The notes below the pieces were generated by a model that ran no database searches, was not told where the DNA came from, and saw only the letters and a list, made by a program, of their open reading frames with translations. Source: Streptococcus sp. 29892 (GTDB lineage: Bacteria > Bacillota > Bacilli > Lactobacillales > Streptococcaceae). From it: a DNA stretch of 64,000 bases. Position numbers and translations under genes: made by a program. Below are positions 17,150 to 25,249 of the stretch, in pieces (position 1 is the first letter of the stretch; each line of letters starts with the position of its first letter). Location of the stretch: NCBI RefSeq assembly GCF_032594935.1, contig NZ_CP118734.1:1764001-1828000 (forward strand), written 5' to 3'.

Positions 17150-17243
17150 GATATGTTCTCCTTTGTATTTGAGCCTAATCCGAGTGACAGGTTGGCGACC
17201 TGTAACCAAGAAAAAGCTAGATGTGTCCTTCTGGACCTTAACC

Positions 17244-17272
17244 ATTCTATCAAGGAATGACCTTTTTGTCAA
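17244..17272 (-). promoter_or_regulatory. Promoter of rpsO
   Basis: TTGACA (17272-17267) and TAGAAT (17249-17244) on the minus strand are 17 bp apart, a near-consensus strong promoter for a ribosomal protein gene. Confidence 0.85.
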
Positions 17273-17309
17273 CTGATTTGAGAAATAGCTGAGCTGCTCT
17301 GCTATTTTT

Positions 17310-17336
17310 CAAAAAAAGCCAGCCGTGGCTGACTTT
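17310..17336 (-). terminator. Terminator of uraA
   Basis: agccagcc (17317-17324) pairs with ggctgact (17327-17334) around a short loop. The minus-strand tail is TTTTTTT. Confidence 0.8.
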
Positions 17337-17347
17337 CATTTATATCT

Positions 17348-18628
17348 TTATTTCTCAGACTTTTCTGCTTTTGGCAAGATGAGGTTGAGGACGATGCCGA
17401 CAATGGCTGAGAGGGCTGTTCCTGAAAGGGTAATGGCACCGATGTTAAGAACTGCTCCACCAAGACCCAAGACCAACATGGAGCTTGCGATAATCAGGTT
17501 GCGGACTTGACCGAAATCAACACGGCTTTCAATCAAGACTTTCAAACCGTTTGAGGCGATAACGCCGTAGAGCAAGATGGACATACCACCAAGAACAGCA
17601 CTTGGAATAGTAGAGATAAGGGCTGTAAATTTGCCTAGGAATGAGAAGGCAATGGCAATCAGGGCAGCGTTTCGGATAACGGATACCGATGCGATACGGG
17701 TCATACCGATAACCCCTGTATTTTCACCATAAGTCGTGTTGGCAGGTCCACCGATAAAGGCAGATACGGCAGTCGCCACACCGTCACCAATCAAGGTACG
17801 GCTGAGACCTGGATCTTTCAAGAACTGGCGACCACAGATTTGGCTGAGAACCGTGTGGTCTCCGATATGCTCTGCGATGGTCACCACTGCGATTGGCAAG
17901 ATGGCAATCATTTCTGGACCGAAGTAGAAATTGTAGGATTTGAAGGCACCAGTTTCAAATGGTAGGTAGAAACCTGGCAATTCAAACCACGCCGCTTCCA
18001 GCACAGGTTTGAAATCAACTAGACCAAGGAAGATAGCAATCACGTAACCACCGATGATGGCAATCAAGAAGGGAACAATCTTGGCGAAGCCTTTCCCTTT
18101 GGTATTGACAAAAGCCGCAATCAAGAAGGTAGCAATAGCCGCTACGACATTTCTCCAGTCACCGTCTGCGACAAAGCCTGCCGAAGTCACAGCAGAGTTG
18201 GCAAGACCGAGACCGATAACGATAATCATAGGACCGATGACAATCGGTGGCAAGAGGCTATCAATCCACTTAGTACCGATAACTTTGACAAGTGCTGCAA
18301 TCAGTACATAAATCAAACCGACGAAGAGAATACCTGTCTGAGCAGCTGACACATCGCCACCCATTTCCTTGATAGCAAGCGCCATAGCCGAAATGTAGGC
18401 AAAGGATGAACCCAAGTAAACCGGCACCTTAAACTGGGTTGCCACTTGGTAAATCAGAGTTCCGACACCTGATGCAAAGAGAGCCACGGAAACGGGCATA
18501 CCGAGAATCAGTGGCACCAAGATTGTCGCTCCGAACATAGCGAACACGTGCTGGAAACTCAACAAAATCCCTTGCAAGGGTGCTGGTTTCTCATGGACAT
18601 CAAACAAAAGATTGGCTTTTGTACTCAT
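17348..18628 (-). CDS. uraA: Uracil permease, NCS2 family
   Basis: 426-aa nucleobase-cation symporter with about 14 membrane helices. The NCS2 signature is visible in VTIAEHIGDHTVLSQICGR and in the Gly/Thr-rich FIGGPANTTYGENTGVIGMT, where the Glu of AEH and the second Glu contact uracil in UraA. ATG 18628 follows a GGGAG site; the frame is open further but lacks a site. A PyrR-type leader upstream argues for uracil rather than xanthine as the substrate and for control by pyrimidine levels. Confidence 0.9.
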   Translation of the reverse strand: MSTKANLLFDVHEKPAPLQGILLSFQHVFAMFGATILVPLILGMPVSVALFASGVGTLIYQVATQFKVPVYLGSSFAYISAMALAIKEMGGDVSAAQTGILFVGLIYVLIAALVKVIGTKWIDSLLPPIVIGPMIIVIGLGLANSAVTSAGFVADGDWRNVVAAIATFLIAAFVNTKGKGFAKIVPFLIAIIGGYVIAIFLGLVDFKPVLEAAWFELPGFYLPFETGAFKSYNFYFGPEMIAILPIAVVTIAEHIGDHTVLSQICGRQFLKDPGLSRTLIGDGVATAVSAFIGGPANTTYGENTGVIGMTRIASVSVIRNAALIAIAFSFLGKFTALISTIPSAVLGGMSILLYGVIASNGLKVLIESRVDFGQVRNLIIASSMLVLGLGGAVLNIGAITLSGTALSAIVGIVLNLILPKAEKSEK

Positions 18629-18650
18629 AAATCTCCCATTCTGGGTACGC

Positions 18651-18747
18651 AAAAAGACCCAGACTTTCTAAATATATAGTCATAGGCCCTTAATTGATTT
18701 TCCTCTTGTCTTTCTCACCTCACGGGATGAGTTTAAAAACCTACGCT
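18651..18747 (-). promoter_or_regulatory. PyrR-type attenuator leader of uraA
   Basis: The leader RNA carries AUCCCGUGAGGUGAGAAAG (18728-18710), which fits the PyrR binding loop pattern (UCCNGNGAGG). Downstream AAGGGCC..GACT pairs with AGTC..GGTCTT (18692-18651), and the transcript then runs into TTTTTG, an intrinsic terminator. This is the layout of PyrR attenuators of pyrimidine genes: PyrR-UMP binding favours termination. An antiterminator would involve the segment between the two elements. Not modelled computationally. Confidence 0.65.
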
Positions 18748-18753
18748 TTTGGT

Positions 18754-18783
18754 ATTGTAGCACAAAGAGGAAGTTTTTTGCAA
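18754..18783 (-). promoter_or_regulatory. Promoter of uraA
   Basis: TTGCAA (18783-18778) and TACAAT (18759-18754) on the minus strand are 18 bp apart, with a TG extension before the -10. Confidence 0.7.
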
Positions 18784-18845
18784 GGAATTTTGTAAATTTT
18801 TATTTTTTAGGAAAATGGCAGAGCGGGGAGCTGGACTGCTCATTA

Positions 18846-19319
18846 TTACTCCATTTCTTCTTCCAACTCTTTTTCCACCTGCTTCTGACGATACTTATTC
18901 GCCCAAGATAGTATGTTCAACAATAGCAAACAAAGACAGGTAACAGAGACGAGGAATATCAAAATCACCACCCAAAAATGCCAATCCCAGATGCCACTAT
19001 AATGCTGTCCATAGGTCTGGTAGTTGGTCCAAGCCATTACAATCGTTGTCCCAGCAATCACCCCTCCTAGGTAAAGGTAAGCCTGCCAAGAAGTTCCCCG
19101 CTCCATATCAAGCCCCTTCCTCCAATAACCGTAAAAGAGATAGACTGAAACTACCAACATGGCAAACAGTTCAAAAACATAGGTATCAAACGACCATTTT
19201 AAGACCAGACTTTTGATGAGAAATGAGAGGGGCAAAAGAATATTCATGGTCTTTCCCACCCAGGCAAAGACTTGGTTTTCTTCTTGTTGAACACGTTCAT
19301 CAGTCACAATTTTTTTCAT
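18846..19319 (-). CDS. Membrane protein partner of a small Xre regulator
   Basis: The 157-aa protein has four predicted membrane helices (about residues 27-42, 50-66, 80-98 and 118-140) and an acidic C-terminus KELEEEME. It overlaps the end of the upstream Xre regulator by 20 bp, so the two are translationally coupled. Such regulator-membrane protein pairs are common in streptococci (similar to DUF3278/DUF6773-type proteins, an uncertain assignment). A sensory or regulator-sequestering role is possible, but unproven. Confidence 0.65.
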   Translation of the reverse strand: MKKIVTDERVQQEENQVFAWVGKTMNILLPLSFLIKSLVLKWSFDTYVFELFAMLVVSVYLFYGYWRKGLDMERGTSWQAYLYLGGVIAGTTIVMAWTNYQTYGQHYSGIWDWHFWVVILIFLVSVTCLCLLLLNILSWANKYRQKQVEKELEEEME

Positions 19320-19518
19320 CAGTTGGTTCCTCCCAAAATAATTGATCTAAACTTTTCCCTAAACAGTGGCAAATCGATAAACAAAGACTTAGACTAGGAT
19401 TGTATTTCCCTGCCTCAATCAGACCGATGGTCTGGCGGGTCACTCCAATAGCCTCTGCCAAGTCCCCTTGGGTCATATCTTTTTCCACACGCGCTAACTT
19501 TAACCGAAGATTTTTCAT
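19300..19518 (-). CDS. Small Xre-family transcriptional regulator
   Basis: The 72-aa protein is essentially one Cro/CI helix-turn-helix (DLAEAIGVTRQTIGLIEAGK, residues 20-39) followed by KSLDQLFWEE, the pattern of YozG-like regulators. It probably controls its own two-gene operon. The promoter, TTGCAA at 19581-19576 and TATAAT at 19559-19554 with 16 bp between, lies in DNA containing repeated TGTAATGTATA-like motifs that could be its operator. Confidence 0.85.
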   Translation of the reverse strand: MKNLRLKLARVEKDMTQGDLAEAIGVTRQTIGLIEAGKYNPSLSLCLSICHCLGKSLDQLFWEEPTDEKNCD

Positions 19519-19553
19519 TCCCTAGCCATCCTCCTGTCCATTTTTATAACTTA

Positions 19554-19581
19554 ATTATACACTATATTTTTCTTTTTGCAA
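19554..19581 (-). promoter_or_regulatory. Promoter of the Xre-membrane protein operon
   Basis: TTGCAA and TATAAT on the minus strand are separated by 16 bp, 36 bp upstream of the start codon. Confidence 0.65.
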
Positions 19582-19613
19582 TATATACATTACATTTTGT
19601 TTGGTTTTTTAAC

Positions 19614-19640
19614 AAAAAAAGAAGACAAAACTGCCTCCTT
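19614..19640 (-). terminator. Terminator of the unknown membrane protein gene at 19664
   Basis: The minus-strand arms AAGGAGGCA and TGTCTTCTT pair over 9 bp including G-U pairs, followed by TTTTTTTG. Confidence 0.7.
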
Positions 19641-19663
19641 AAAATATCCATACACTTCTCCGT

Positions 19664-20173
19664 TTATTCCACACTCTTTATCCGTTTCTTAATCTTCTGA
19701 CTAAACTCAGCCATCCTGCGCTTTTCTTCTGGCCAGATTTTGGTCACTCGGTCCACGGCGATGATAAAGATGACAATGACCGCATAATCTTTGGCACTAT
19801 CAATCACTCCTAAGTTCTCCAAGATGGTCAAGAGTAGGTAAAAACTAAACAAGATGGTTCGTTTAGGCAGAGCCATCAGGAATTCAATCCCCGCCTTGTA
19901 GCCCAGATATATCTGCCGATTTAGCCCCTTGGCACGTTCTAACCGACGATTGAGAAAGGCACGAATGCGACTATAAAACCAGTCAGATGTGAAAAATAGG
20001 GACTGGATGGCAATGGCGATTAGGGATAAATTATTGGCATGTTTCTCCTTCATACCGGACACTCTGGCAATGATGTAGGTCCAATCCCCATTATCAATCC
20101 AGATCCAAATCGACAGATAAACAACTGCACCTGCCACTACAATCAAGGGCAAGGCACGCAGGTATTTGAACAT
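19664..20173 (-). CDS. Membrane protein of unknown function
   Basis: 169-aa protein that I do not recognise. The N-terminal helix (LPLIVVAGAVVYLSIWIWI) is followed by a long basic stretch (SRIRAFLNRRLERAKGLNRQ). Two further helices (about residues 103-120 and 130-148) and a basic C-terminal tail follow. ATG 20173 is chosen over a TTG two codons upstream because the GGAG site is 9 nt away. It is a single-gene unit between two strong terminators. Confidence 0.6.
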   Translation of the reverse strand: MFKYLRALPLIVVAGAVVYLSIWIWIDNGDWTYIIARVSGMKEKHANNLSLIAIAIQSLFFTSDWFYSRIRAFLNRRLERAKGLNRQIYLGYKAGIEFLMALPKRTILFSFYLLLTILENLGVIDSAKDYAVIVIFIIAVDRVTKIWPEEKRRMAEFSQKIKKRIKSVE

Positions 20174-20232
20174 GAACAACTACTCCAATCTATTTTTTTC
20201 TATTATCAACCGAGAAGCCAAACAAGTCAAGA

Positions 20233-20263
20233 AAAAGATAGTCAATATTTTTGACTATCTTTT
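20233..20263 (-). terminator. Terminator of the opine dehydrogenase-racemase operon
   Basis: The 13-bp arms at 20233-20245 and 20251-20263 are perfect complements with a 5-nt loop, followed on the minus strand by TCTTG after a T-ending stem. It is among the strongest hairpins in the window. Confidence 0.85.
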
Positions 20264-20266
20264 CTC

Positions 20267-21031
20267 TTACATATACCCGTAAAATTCCCTGCGGACCACG
20301 GCCGAATGCACCCAGTTAATCAGGGTAGTGAAGTCAAAGACAGGCAGGCCTGTTTCACGATGAAGGGCTGCTGCATAGGGAGGCAGGTCGCTGCACTCCA
20401 GCAAGATAGCAGCAATCTCTGGATGCTTAGCCCGCAAATCCTGAACAACTGCGATTAGGTCCGCCTTCAAGCGACCATTGTCCAGATAAGGCTTGTTGTA
20501 ACGAATGGGAGCAAAGCTCTCCAAACTGCCGATTTCCTTGACAATACAGTCTTCAATGGAAGCATTGGCCTTGGCGAAAAAGTCGGCATTGGCACCCGCT
20601 CCGTCTGCCACCAGAACGGCAATCTTCTGGTCTGGCTTGAGCCCCATTTTTATCAAGGGGATCTGCAAAACGCTGGATAGATAGACAGGAACCGCTACTG
20701 CATCCCGCACCTGCTCCTGAAAGTGATTGAAGTAGCCACAGGCACCAACAATAGCCCGCACACCCTTTTTCTCCAATTTCTTAGCCGCATCAATGACCAT
20801 GTCCAACAACTTTTCCTCACCGTTGAACAAGTCTTCAATTTCCAAAACAATATCCTCATAGACGACTGGGAAAGAAAAGGTGGTCGCATTGGCCACATTA
20901 CCCGGTAACTTGACATAGTTAAAGTCAATGGTGATAATTCCGATTGAAAATCCTGCCACAGAAGCATCTTGTACATGATACACTTGATCCAACTGCCCTG
21001 GGCCTTCTATACTTGCTCTGAAATGTGTCAT
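20267..21031 (-). CDS. Aspartate/glutamate racemase superfamily protein
   Basis: The 254-aa protein has the two-cysteine layout of cofactor-independent Asp/Glu/hydantoin racemases: GACGYF at about residue 97 and LLECSDLPPYAAAL at about residue 216. The DGAGANADF segment lines the cleft between the lobes. The ATG directly abuts the TAG of the opine-dehydrogenase-like gene, so the two are translated together. The substrate is unknown. It could epimerise an amino or hydroxy acid handled by its partner; this is inference. Confidence 0.75.
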   Translation of the reverse strand: MTHFRASIEGPGQLDQVYHVQDASVAGFSIGIITIDFNYVKLPGNVANATTFSFPVVYEDIVLEIEDLFNGEEKLLDMVIDAAKKLEKKGVRAIVGACGYFNHFQEQVRDAVAVPVYLSSVLQIPLIKMGLKPDQKIAVLVADGAGANADFFAKANASIEDCIVKEIGSLESFAPIRYNKPYLDNGRLKADLIAVVQDLRAKHPEIAAILLECSDLPPYAAALHRETGLPVFDFTTLINWVHSAVVRREFYGYM

Positions 21032-22261
21032 CTATACCTCCCTCTCTCGAAACAAGCCTGTTTCCAAGTATTCTAAGGTTTCTTCCTTGGTCAAATGTGC
21101 CAAATCCAAGTCTTCCAAGGTCAAACCTTCTTCAAAAAACTTACGCCCTGTCATGACAGAACCCAGAACAATCATACTATCGATAACCGGCGTAGCCACT
21201 CCATATTTCTTGCCCAATTCATGATAGATATGGCAACCAACAGGCACATCCTCGGTCACATAACGGTCCTGAATGGTGAAGGGACCTGTCCCATAAGCCA
21301 TCGGAAACTGCTTGTCGAAGGGAACAATGCAGTCATCTCCCATATACTCTGGCCCCAAAATACTCGTCCGCGACAAAAAGTTCTCCTTGGGATAGCGGAG
21401 CAAATCAACACCAATCGCCTCCGCCAGCTGCACTTGCTCCAGATAGAAGGCGTATTGCACTTCTGCCACGGATTCACTATAAGCATGTGAATAGATTGAG
21501 TACTGGAGTGGATCATTGCCACCGAAAATTCGACCAAAATTCTCCATCACACTAGCTCCCAAAATCGTACCAGGACAATGCAGGACTGGATTGACATTGC
21601 TAAAACCAACATCCAAAACGGTCTGACCACCTGTCACACCATCCCCTTCCGTAATGGCATCAAAGGCTCCAATCGCCCGCGAACTTTCTAGGAAGAGTTC
21701 TTGGTCGGTCATGGGCAGAGCTGCACCCCGAAGCGTAATGGCCCGATATTTTAACTCGATTTTAGGCGTCATGACCCCGCCCTCCCTGACAATTCGGGCT
21801 CCGTAAGGGGCACTGGTCCAGCCACCGACAATCACCTGCTTCTGACACCCCAGCTCTCTCATCTTCTTACGAAGTTTCAAACTGCCAAAATTATCCGGAA
21901 TGATATGAACAATCATCCCATCTTCTAAGACAGGCACCAAGGCTTCAAAAAATTGGTCATGAGCAATGGACGGCACCGCCACAATGATGATTTTGGCCCC
22001 TGCTACCGCTTCTTCAATACGGTCCGTCACCAGGTCAAAAAAGGCACGTCCGCTACGCTCAAAACCGTAAAGACTATTTTGTCCACCTGTCAAAGTAATC
22101 CCTGTCTTGTCCAGATTCTTCAAGGTTTGTTCCGCAAATGCCGGCAACTCAAAGAGGTGAACACGATTCCCAGCCAACTTAGAATCCGCTCCTACAGCCT
22201 TTCCAACCGCACCTGCCCCTAAAATCGCTATCGGCGCTTGTTTCCATTCTTCTACTGACAT
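21032..22261 (-). CDS. NAD(P)-dependent octopine/nopaline dehydrogenase family protein
   Basis: The 409-aa protein has an N-terminal Rossmann fold (IAILGAGAVGKAVGADSKLA) and a C-terminal helical domain with the conserved region SNVNPVLHCPGTILGAS, where His is the expected catalytic residue, as in opine dehydrogenases. Family enzymes reductively condense an amino acid with a keto acid or run the reverse reaction. ATG 22261 is set by a GGGAGGA site. A TG-extended TATACT lies upstream. Coupling to a racemase suggests an unusual amino-acid or opine metabolic step; I cannot name the substrate. Confidence 0.75.
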   Translation of the reverse strand: MSVEEWKQAPIAILGAGAVGKAVGADSKLAGNRVHLFELPAFAEQTLKNLDKTGITLTGGQNSLYGFERSGRAFFDLVTDRIEEAVAGAKIIIVAVPSIAHDQFFEALVPVLEDGMIVHIIPDNFGSLKLRKKMRELGCQKQVIVGGWTSAPYGARIVREGGVMTPKIELKYRAITLRGAALPMTDQELFLESSRAIGAFDAITEGDGVTGGQTVLDVGFSNVNPVLHCPGTILGASVMENFGRIFGGNDPLQYSIYSHAYSESVAEVQYAFYLEQVQLAEAIGVDLLRYPKENFLSRTSILGPEYMGDDCIVPFDKQFPMAYGTGPFTIQDRYVTEDVPVGCHIYHELGKKYGVATPVIDSMIVLGSVMTGRKFFEEGLTLEDLDLAHLTKEETLEYLETGLFREREV

Positions 22262-22345
22262 AAATTCCTCCCATAGTCGTTTCTTCCTAGTATAACAAAA
22301 CCACACTCACTCGGCTAATAGCAATAAATTATGACTAGCTATAAG

Positions 22346-22372
22346 AATAGACTATCACGAGGATAGCCTATT
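22346..22372 (-). terminator. Hairpin downstream of pbuX
   Basis: Arms at 22346-22356 and 22362-22372 pair over 11 bp around a 5-nt loop. The minus-strand tail (CTTATAG) is poor in T, so termination may be partial. Confidence 0.55.
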
Positions 22373-22377
22373 TCATC

Positions 22378-23685
22378 TTATTTTTCTTTCAAAACGACAT
22401 TTAGTAAGAGGGCTGCCAGGGTCCCTGTTGAAATACCTGATGAGAAGACCATTTGGAGAGCTGAGGGAAGATGACTCAATAATTCTGGACGAACGGTCAC
22501 TCCAATCCCAAGCGCAAAGGCAATGGAAATAATCAAAAGCTCACGGTCCCCAATTTTAATCGTTGCAAGAGTCTTAATCCCTTGGGCTGCAACCAAACCG
22601 AACATGATAATCCCAACACCACCAAGAACAGGCTGCGGCATGATGGAAATCAAGGCTGATAATTTGGGAAAGACGCCAAGTAGGGTCAAGATAATACCTG
22701 CAAGAATCATGACATGACGACTAGCAACTTTTGTCAAAGTAATGAGGCCAACGTTTTGTGAGAAGGCTGTATTTGGACCAGCCCCAAAAACACCGGCAAT
22801 CAAGGAACCAACACCATCGGCTAGCACACCATTTGCTGCCCGCTCAGAAGAAATCTTTTGATTTGACGCTTCTCCAATGGCCATCATAATTCCCACCGTT
22901 CCAATCAAAGATACAACATAAGCAGGAATAAAGGCCAAAATTGAAGATAGGTCAAATTTTACACCATAATGGAAAATTTTAGGAAGAGCAAACCAGGCTG
23001 CTTCTCCTACAGCCGATAAATCAACTTTCCCAAGAAAAATACACAAGATGTAGCCAAAAACCATCCCAAAGAAGACAGAGGCTGTTTTTAGCATGCCTTT
23101 GCCATAGTGATTTAAGGCCAAAGTAAAGACCAAGACGATAAAAGCAATGCTGATATTTTCAACAGAAGCATAGTCTGTTGCGCCAACTCCACCAGCTGCC
23201 CAGTCCATACTGACTGGCATTAGGGTGATACCAATGAGGGAAACAACAGTTCCTGTAATCAATGGCGGAAAGAAACGCATCAAAGGTTTGACAAAACGAC
23301 TAAGGGCTATCTCTACAAATGAACCCGCAATGGTCGCACCCACGATACCAGCAATTCCCAACTGACTACCAACGCTGATAGCTGGATTGGCAAAGGTAAA
23401 GTCCGTCCCCATCATACCAGAGACACGCGAACCTACTGGGCCAATACCTTTCGATTGCAAAATGGTGGCAATACCAGCAACAAAAATTGAGGCTGACACC
23501 ATGATAGACGTATCTTCTACTGATAACCCCAAGGCACTTGCAACGACAAGAGGCACTGCGATGATTCCTGCAAAAGCTGCTAAAATATGCTGAAAAGCAA
23601 GCAAAACAGCCATCCCCTTTGGTGGTTGTTGATCAATTCCGTATAGCATTTCGGAAGACTGCTCCGTTCTTGTTTTCTGAGACAT
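22378..23685 (-). CDS. pbuX: Xanthine permease, NCS2 family
   Basis: 435-aa nucleobase symporter with about 14 helices. The NCS2 signature (IGEASNQKISSERAANGVLADGVGSLI and FGAGPNTAFSQNVGLITLTKVASR, partly quoted) is of the xanthine/uric-acid type, with Gln in FSQN rather than the Glu of uracil carriers. It is divergent from xpt, whose product converts imported xanthine to XMP, so the pair forms a salvage unit. TTGAAA (23748-23743) and TAAACT (23725-23720), 17 bp apart, make its promoter, with PurR boxes further upstream. Confidence 0.88.
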   Translation of the reverse strand: MSQKTRTEQSSEMLYGIDQQPPKGMAVLLAFQHILAAFAGIIAVPLVVASALGLSVEDTSIMVSASIFVAGIATILQSKGIGPVGSRVSGMMGTDFTFANPAISVGSQLGIAGIVGATIAGSFVEIALSRFVKPLMRFFPPLITGTVVSLIGITLMPVSMDWAAGGVGATDYASVENISIAFIVLVFTLALNHYGKGMLKTASVFFGMVFGYILCIFLGKVDLSAVGEAAWFALPKIFHYGVKFDLSSILAFIPAYVVSLIGTVGIMMAIGEASNQKISSERAANGVLADGVGSLIAGVFGAGPNTAFSQNVGLITLTKVASRHVMILAGIILTLLGVFPKLSALISIMPQPVLGGVGIIMFGLVAAQGIKTLATIKIGDRELLIISIAFALGIGVTVRPELLSHLPSALQMVFSSGISTGTLAALLLNVVLKEK

Positions 23686-23719
23686 GATTTCTCCTTCACC
23701 ATTCCTAAATAATGGTTTT

Positions 23720-23748
23720 AGTTTATCAGAAAAAGAAATCTATTTCAA
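23720..23748 (-). promoter_or_regulatory. Promoter of pbuX
   Basis: TTGAAA and TAAACT are separated by 17 bp with a TG extension, ending about 34 bp upstream of the start codon. Confidence 0.7.
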
Positions 23749-23772
23749 TACGTTTTTATAATTTTTAAGAAT

Positions 23773-23785
23773 AATATTCGTTTTT
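23773..23785 (-). promoter_or_regulatory. Candidate PurR box 2
   Basis: The minus strand reads AAAAACGAATATT, 11 of 13 matches to the PurR box AWWWCCGAACWWT. It is centred about 66 bp upstream of the inferred pbuX transcription start, close to where Lactococcus PurR activates. Confidence 0.45.
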
Positions 23786-23823
23786 TATCCATTTAAAAAG
23801 AATACATACAAATGTTTGAGTTA

Positions 23824-23836
23824 AATGTTCGTTTTT
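23824..23836 (-). promoter_or_regulatory. Candidate PurR box 1
   Basis: The minus strand reads AAAAACGAACATT, 12 of 13 matches to AWWWCCGAACWWT. It lies between the divergent xpt and pbuX promoters, 44 bp upstream of the inferred xpt start. Confidence 0.55.
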
Positions 23837-23860
23837 GTTTATAATCAGGTGAAAAAATGT

Positions 23861-23866
23861 TATAAT
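23861..23866 (+). promoter_or_regulatory. -10 box of the xpt promoter
   Basis: TATAAT preceded by TG-T lies 34 bp before the xpt ATG. A second TATAAT-like box at about 23839-23844 could be an alternative. No good -35 is visible, which fits activator-dependent transcription from the PurR box. Confidence 0.5.
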
Positions 23867-23899
23867 ACACCAAAGTATCACGTAAAGGATAGGATATCC

Positions 23900-24481
23900 A
23901 TGAAAACATTAGAAGAACGTATTTTAAAAGATGGGCAGGTACTAGGAGAAAACATCTTAAAAGTTGACTCATTTTTGACCCATCAGGTTGATTTTGGCTT
24001 GATGAAGGAAATGGGGCAGGTCTTGGCAGATGCCTATCGCTCCAAGGACATTACTAAGGTCGTCACCATTGAAGCTTCAGGCATTGCTCCAGCCGTCTAT
24101 GTTGCAGAAAGTCTAGATGTGCCGATGATTTTTGCTAAAAAGCATAAAAACATCACCATGACAGAAGGCATTTTGACATCTGAAGTCTACTCCTTTACCA
24201 AGCAAGTCACCAGCACCGTCTCCATCGCCAGCAAATTCTTATCATCTGAGGACCGTGTCCTAATCGTTGATGACTTTTTGGCCAATGGCCAGGCTGCTAA
24301 AGGGTTGATTGACATTATCCAACAAGCCGGAGCTCAGGTAATCGGGGTTGGTATCATCATCGAGAAATCCTTCCAAGATGGCCGCCAGCTGTTGCTTGAT
24401 GCTTGTGTACCTGTTACTTCTCTCGCTCGTATTGAAAAATTTCAAGATGGGCAGGTTGTTTTTGCACCTGCGGATATTTAA
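23900..24481 (+). CDS. xpt: Xanthine phosphoribosyltransferase
   Basis: 193-aa type I phosphoribosyltransferase that joins xanthine to PRPP to give XMP in purine salvage. The PRPP-binding signature is [17 protein letters not shown] (about residues 120-136), and the Xpt-type N-terminus [20 protein letters not shown] is intact. ATG 23900 has an AAAGGATAGGAT site; the open frame continues upstream but contains the promoter. It is divergent from pbuX across a 214-bp regulatory region with two PurR-like boxes and, by eye, no purine riboswitch. Confidence 0.93.
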   Translation: MKTLEERILKDGQVLGENILKVDSFLTHQVDFGLMKEMGQVLADAYRSKDITKVVTIEASGIAPAVYVAESLDVPMIFAKKHKNITMTEGILTSEVYSFTKQVTSTVSIASKFLSSEDRVLIVDDFLANGQAAKGLIDIIQQAGAQVIGVGIIIEKSFQDGRQLLLDACVPVTSLARIEKFQDGQVVFAPADI

Positions 24482-24515
24482 AAGGCTTGCTTCCTATCGG
24501 AAGCAAGCCTTTGCT
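24481..24515 (+). terminator. Terminator of xpt
   Basis: Arms at 24481-24494 and 24499-24512 are perfect 14-bp complements with a TATC loop. The stop codon overlaps the first arm. It probably also serves convergent rsuA. Confidence 0.85.
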
Positions 24516-24520
24516 TTGAT

Positions 24521-25249
24521 TTACAATTCAACTCCAAAAACTTTCAAACTAGTCAATTCCGCTTCTGTCAACCTGCGGTATTCTCCAAGAGCCAGCGCTG
24601 GATCTAACTCAAGTGGCCCCATGGTCAATCGTTGCAGATCTGTCACCGTCTTTCCACAGGCCAGCACCATGCGTTTGACCTGATGAAATTTCCCTTCTCG
24701 GATGGTGATGTCAACCAGTGAGGTCTGCTTGATTTCATCCACCTCCAAGATAGTCAACTGGGCTGGCTGACAGGTAAAGTCCTTCAGTTCTATTCCTGCC
24801 GCAAATCGTTCGACATCCTCTTGGGTCATGACCCCGTCAACCAGTGCACGGTAGCGTTTGTCCACATGTTTTTTCGGAGAAAGCATAGCATGGGCCAGCT
24901 GGCCATTGTTGGTCAAAAGGAGCAAGCCATGGGTATCAATATCCAAGCGTCCAACTGGAAAAACTTCCTTCTGGCGAGCTGTATTATCTAGCAAGTCCAA
25001 AACAGTCCGATGGTGGTCATCCTCGGTGGCTGATATGACACCCTTGGGTTTGTTCAATAGATAGTAAACAAAGGTTTCATGACTGAGAACCTGACCTGCT
25101 ACTGCAATCTGGTCTTGTTTTTCGTTAATTTGCTGTTTGGGTGATGTTTCAACCTGGCCGTTGACTGTGACTTGCTTGTTTTTCAGGAGTTTCTTGACTT
25201 CTGTTCGACTGCCGACACCACAGTCCACTAAAAATTTATCTAATCGCAT
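24521..25249 (-). CDS. rsuA: 16S rRNA pseudouridine synthase RsuA
   Basis: The 242-aa enzyme of the RsuA/RluB family is expected to make pseudouridine in 16S rRNA. It has an N-terminal S4 RNA-binding domain (MRLDKFLVDCGVGSRTEVKK), then the catalytic motif VGRLDIDTHGLLLLTNNG with the nucleophilic Asp in RLD. The later conserved KFHQVKRMV segment is complete. Its start overlaps the end of the upstream GNAT gene by 10 bp. Confidence 0.92.
   Translation of the reverse strand: MRLDKFLVDCGVGSRTEVKKLLKNKQVTVNGQVETSPKQQINEKQDQIAVAGQVLSHETFVYYLLNKPKGVISATEDDHHRTVLDLLDNTARQKEVFPVGRLDIDTHGLLLLTNNGQLAHAMLSPKKHVDKRYRALVDGVMTQEDVERFAAGIELKDFTCQPAQLTILEVDEIKQTSLVDITIREGKFHQVKRMVLACGKTVTDLQRLTMGPLELDPALALGEYRRLTEAELTSLKVFGVEL

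Noticed and set aside
23686..23899. Purine riboswitch ahead of xpt
   Set aside because: The conserved aptamer loop sequences are not present; PurR-like boxes are.
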